From Glossina fuscipes (lineage: Eukaryota > Arthropoda > Insecta > Diptera > Glossinidae): a DNA stretch of 64,000 bases. Shown one piece after another: positions 40,901 through 46,900 of this stretch (position 1 is its first letter; each line of letters opens with the position of its first letter). A program made the translations under genes and the position numbers. The notes beneath the pieces are model-generated. The model was given only the letters and a program-made list of their open reading frames with translations. It ran no database searches and was not told the origin of the DNA. The stretch spans positions 37,673,829-37,737,828 of the forward strand of contig NW_023998415.1 of NCBI RefSeq assembly GCF_014805625.2, in the 5' to 3' direction.

Positions 40901-43900
40901 CACAACCTTTTAACGGGAATGGGATGCTGCTATTAAGGGCATTCGTACAGCTGCTCATCTCTCTACGCATCAACCCAACAGCTTTTTTAGACGAGTTAAG
41001 CGTCTTTGGCGGAACAAAAGGCTCTCGTTATTGAGGAAGAACAAAATAGATTTATGGCATCGTTTTAAAAGACATCCTGACCATGACCATTTGTTATTAT
41101 ATAGAAAAACGAACGTTCAATTCAGGAAGGAGTTGCGAAAAACAAAGACATTCAGTTTTGAACTTTTTTCGAAAAGAATTTACAAAAACATATTAATTAA
41201 AACTTGTCAGGAACGAAATCAACAAACTGAGTGGGACTTCAAAATCTTAAAGGCAATGAGTAATGCCTAAAAATGAGTTTAGATTTCAAGAACTTGGTAT
41301 AATAATCCACACAAAGAGTAACGACAGTTTAAAATATTATTTATAACCCACCATTTAAACCACGCATTACGCGTTGCACAATATACTCTGATTGACTGAC
41401 TAACTGCTAGATTAACTGATTATACAACTAAGCGGTTTTCGTTAATAGTGAACTTTTATCACTTGTAAAGACAAAAGTATACTGCGATCATTTCGAAACC
41501 TCTCTTCCTACATAGATAAAGTAGCCTTCAGCATTCAAATTTTGAAATGTGTAGGATCGTAGGATTGTTTACGAGTATGCAACGAAATTATGTTTTCCTG
41601 GTTTTTTATTGTACAGGTATTTTATTTTCTTTTTCTTTCAGCACAACCGTCAAGATTCTATATATGCCAAGTTACCCAAGGCGGCTGCTGCAATACCAAC
41701 GGCAGCAACAACGACAACCTCTAGCGCAAGCATCTCTCTCACAACAACAGCGGCTACTCAATATACGATTACAGCGGATGTTCACAATAGTATCAGCAAC
41801 GATAGCAACAATAATAGTACTAACAATAATAACAATAGCAACAGCAACTATAGCGGCGGCGAAGTTCATGCCTCATCATTTGCAACACCACCAACACGTC
41901 GTCGTTTTTTCAATCACAAAAACTTACGCAATGCCTTAACCGGCGGTGTTGGTCATCGGCGTACCGCTTCAAATGGTGGCTGTCCCATAGATACCGTCTC
42001 AATTTTATCCGAAGGTAATGTTTAGATATGAAAACATAAACACTCCAATACGATACACATGTGCAAATAACTTGGAAAATATAACTTTCAAATAATAACT
42101 TATGACTTTAATGATTTGCTGATCATGAAGATGCATCATCCTCAATGGAAAGTTCACAATTCTTCAGTTCTACGATTGTCCACATACCGATTCCGTCCCG
42201 AAGAAATTTAATTTATATTTAATTTTCTTATTTATAAGCCCACAACTTTCGTCTCGTTGTTGGACGAGAGACAACACAAATATTCTTAAAACTTTATTGA
42301 ACACCGATTGGCTTAACCAATCGACATAACACCTGACACTTTCTTGATATCGTGCTTAAGAAAAACACTCTATTACGATTAAAGTGTCAGATTCCTTCGC
42401 ATATAGAGCGACCAAATCAGTAGCACCTTATTAAGACGGTTATTGTAATTGCCTGCTTTTACTTTAGTTTAAAATGCTTCAACGGCAAAACTGCAGACAC
42501 GTACACTTTGAGTAATTATGCAGCCATTCCCACGACGAATTACACACTTAGGGAGTGTTTCATTATTACTCCCGCGAATTATATGAAAGTTCTAGTTTGT
42601 CTAAAAAGCCAACCTGCTCAAAAAGATATATGGAATGTTTTTGTTGCAGCAACGAAAAAGAGTGATATACAATCAACGTTCCACTGTTTCGAAAAAAAAA
42701 AGCCTAAATTAATTTTTTGCCAACCCAATGGTTTAAAAGGAAAACGCATTCTTTATTTTTGTGCTAACTATTAACATAACATCCCACTGTAATTTAAAAG
42801 TTAAACACCTCCTCGGAATGGTTAGATAATCACCGAAAGCTTGACGGGAGCCGAAATCAGAAACCTAGAAAGTCAAACATACTGAACTATAATATATCCA
42901 ATCCATGTTCTGAGAAGATTATGTGTTAACGTCATCATCAATATGATCTCTGATTCTTTTGTGATGATAGAGTCGTCATATTCCAAAGTCATTTAATAAA
43001 GGCGTACATACGGTCCGACAAATAATTATATGTGCAAAAATAGTTTAAATTTACTCCATCTAAAATATAAATAATAACGTGTACAATATATTTTTATGTC
43101 TTATTTATACACTCTCCTTTACCGGGTGGTTTTTTCTTTTTTCGCCGCCCATAACTGAAGTGATCGCAGTAAGTTTATAATTCAATAGAAAATAATTATA
43201 TGTAAGCATTTTAATTTTTATTTTCTGTTTAATAAAAAATATTTCCTCATAGACGAATCAATCAAGACGTTTTTCGATATATTTGAAGGAGTAATTACGA
43301 AAAAATATAACTTTATCGGTAGTTGAAACTGCCCCTTAGAAGTAAACGTGCGGATGAGGAGCGCGGAAAAATTAAAGAAATGTGACTTGCTGATTGAAAA
43401 TTGGCGAAGCAGCAGATACTCGCCGCGATGCAATCTCAAATTATTTAAAAGAACCTGATAAGTATGGTTGCATTAAGCGCAGTGGTCGCATCCCAACCGC
43501 AGATCAGTAGACCTAGCGAGTGCACGCCAATTAGCAATTAATAAAAATATAAATTGCAGGGAAATAAATGTACAGTTAGGTCTAAATATAACGAGACAAC
43601 GAATGCAGCAATTTCTTAGAGACGATATAGGGCGTAGCTATGGTCTTAGAAATTGGCAAACCGCGCTTAATCCCCCTAAGCGCCCTAAAAATGCCCGTTT
43701 AGGAATATTATATTTAGCGAAAGGAAAAGTTGAAATTGGATGGAACTGATGGTCACCATAAATATTGGGGAGAGGTAGGACATGCTCAACTAACGTGTTA
43801 CAAGCGTAACCATGGCTGTAAATTTCATACGATAGGGGCTGCATTTGGAGCACGAAGCACCCAATAAAATGAACGCGGAGGCATATGTTAACTTGTCAGA

Positions 43901-46900
43901 GAACAATTTAGTAGACTTTGCTGGAGAGTTATGTGATGATAAGTGAACGTCCTAACGAGACAAGGCTCCCATCCATGTCGCAAGGTTTACGAAGGATTTC
44001 TTTCATTCACGCAGTTTTACTAAAGTGGCCACTCATGATTGCCGGCATGAGCCTGATTGAGGACCTCTGGGAAATACTTTCCACCAAGATATCCTCAAAC
44101 TCTAAGCAGTATTCTACACTCAAGGAGCTTAAACTTGAAATATTGTCCGAATAGGAAGAAAATTAATGTGATCACTGCGAGAAACGTGATTCTATGCCAC
44201 TCAGACTACAATACCGTATATGGTTTACCAATAGAAATTAATATGAAGTTCAAATTTTGCACATATAATTATTTTCTACGAAGTACATATTGAATATGTT
44301 TTTTTCTAGTATAAAATATGAATTAAGATTACGTGATTTTTATATTCTTAAAACACACATAACTACAAAGCAGAAATTTAAAAAAAAATTTGTTCTTTGA
44401 ACTAATACTCAAAGTAAAGCATTTCACATATAAATATTTGACGGGAATACGTTACACAGAATATTGTTCTAGTCCTGTAGTCCTGATAGCTGATAGAAAA
44501 CATAAAACCTATGGTCGACATGTAATTAACTACAAACAATTTATTCATAGCTCAGGCCTTTTTTCCTGTTAAGAATGTCGTGAGACTTTCGAATTACATA
44601 TTCTTCGGTTTCTCCTTAATTTCTAAATTTTTTGCCGTTAATTGCTTACCAGTCCCAATCATTTTTTTTTTTTTTTTCATTTACACGCATACACATTATT
44701 CAACTTATTTTTATAGGTAAAAATATCGAAAATGCTTTGAATACTTCGACATGTTCGGATTCGGCTGTGACCCGCAGACGTCGTAAGAATGTTAGTAACA
44801 AGTTGAGTTCAGCATCGGAATCAACAACAGCAAGCGAAAATCGTTTAAATCGTTTAAGCTTAGCGGGAACTTCAGTATACGCTGGTCATTTGTCATCATT
44901 AGTTCTCGGAAAAATAAAGTCACTTTGGGCCGTTCCATCCAATACGGCAGATAGTGGATTAATTCAATTTGCAGGCACGGTCCCACTTTCATTATAAACC
45001 TGTTTCATTGTTTTTCTCAAGCATGTGTTCGCCACGCGTATATATGTAGAAAGTAAAGCATGATCTTAATTTGGGCATGTTAGATGTTTTTTTTTTCCTA
45101 TTACTATATTTTCTTATTAAGGAAGCGTTATAATTCTCACTTTTCATACCGATATTGCCCTTTCATTCACAGGTAGTGACAATTTAGTTAGTGATAACAG
45201 TAGCACGGTAGCTGAGAAGCAAAAGGATCAGTTACGAGCACGTTTAGGCTTGCTACTAGATAACGACACGAGCCCTGACGGTTCGAATACTACCACCACA
45301 ACCAGTAGTAGCTCCTCACACAATATCAGCCCTCAACAAACTTTAGCTACAGATAGTTCCGGTTTATCTGTAGATCACTTCGGTGGGAGTCAGCTATCGG
45401 TAGCTACGAAAGATGATACGTATAGTTTGTGCGGCAAGCTGAAAACATGTTGTCTTACGGATACAAATGGTTACGAAGTATTCCCGGCTAAGTCACGCAA
45501 ATCGGTTGTTCGACGCTCGAACCGTTCCGCACAACTCGGCAATAATAGCAAACGGAATGCCATATATAAATCTTCCTCAGTACCACCTGCCATTCAATTG
45601 GCTTTAAAGCCACTTTTCTTCGAAGTTCCTCTGCAAGAACCCGATCCACCCTTTATTGGACGTCAATGGCTACTAAGAGAGCTGTCAAATATACTTACTG
45701 GCACAGAAACTCCAGGAGTGCTTATAAATGGCAATCCAGGTACCGGGAAAACTGCTTTCATTTTGCAACTAGTAGAGTATTCTTGTTTTGGCCGACGCAA
45801 AAATGCATCTTCCGAAACGGATCCCGACGGTATTTACTACCAGATCAGTACGGCAAGCGACCGAATACGGGCTTTAGCCGCTCATGTGGTTGGTTATCAT
45901 TTCTGTCAAGCGGATGCAAATTTAACATGCTTAGTACCAGATTTTGTACATTCCTTAGCCGCTCAACTTTGTCAAGCCCCACAATTGGCTGCCTACCGAG
46001 ACTATCTACTCAGTGAACCTCACTTAAAAGGTATATTAAGTGTAAAGGAATGCATAGCTGATGCCGAACGCGTAATGCGAATGGCCATTTTGGAACCTTT
46101 AACAGTGCTTAAAAGAACCGGGAAAATTTTGGCCAAAACCTGCATTATTCTTGTTGATGCCCTCTGCGAGGCTGAATATCACCGCCCGGACCACGGTTAT
46201 ACCATAGCCACATTTCTTGCCAAAATTACCAAATTTTTTCCTTCATGGCTAAAAGTAGTCGCTACTGTCCGCACTCAGATGTTGGAATTTGTCAAAGGTT
46301 TATCTTACACAAAAATTACGTTAGATAGCTGGGCTTCAAATGATCTTTTGCAGAAAGATATGTTAGATTATATAACGTTTCGTGTGAATAACAGTGCAGA
46401 GATACAAAACAATGTCGCCATCGTTAAAGATCACAACACAGGGCAACTCAAATTTATTGGCCACCTCCAAAATTTAACTAAAGGATCCATGTTGTACGCA
46501 AAATTGATATTAGATCTCATTGAACGCGGTCAGCTCGTGATCAAGTCAACCAGCTACAAAGTCTTGCCAGTGTCTCTGGCCCAAATTTTTTTATTACATT
46601 TCAATTTAAGATTTCCTACCTCGTGTAGTTTCGAAAAGGCGGCCCCTATTCTTAATGTTTGTCTTGCTGCTTTGTACCCTTTAACACTGAATGAAATTTA
46701 TTATACAATTTGTGCTATAAAAACCGATAAAGTAATGGCTTGGGATGAATTTCTGCAACGTTTTAGACTATTGGATGGGTTTCTTATTAAACGTATTGAT
46801 AACACTTATATGTTTTTCCATTCATCGTTTCGAGAATGGCTAATACGTAGAGATGAGGGAGAGTCATCCAAATTCCTGTGCGATTTTCGTTTAGGCCATG

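Larger units (their letters stand above)
9987..41641 (+). other. rols: Giant rols intron (about 31.7 kb)
   Basis: This intron separates the linker exon (9841-9986) from the exon at 41642. It starts GTGAGT and ends TTTCTTTCAG. It contains R1 and R2 repeat copies, a mariner-type fragment, LINE pieces, microsatellites and one candidate coding exon (12541). Stretches at 9987-12540, 15300-17280, 21400-26600, 27330-29460, 29690-34410 and 35170-39455 show no gene I can support. The open frames there (for example 36617-36964 and 37132-37446) are AT-driven and without recognisable domains. Confidence 0.75.

Noticed and set aside
41547..41939. 130-codon frame overlapping the 41642-42014 exon
   Set aside because: It is a shifted frame through Thr/Ala/Asn repeats. 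The splice-consistent frame is the one starting HNRQDSIY.
42125..42230. Ser-rich frame (DHEDASSSMESSQFFSS) downstream of the 41642 exon, considered as a further rols exon
   Set aside because: No acceptable donor in phase, and it runs into the LTR-like stretch; evidence is too thin.
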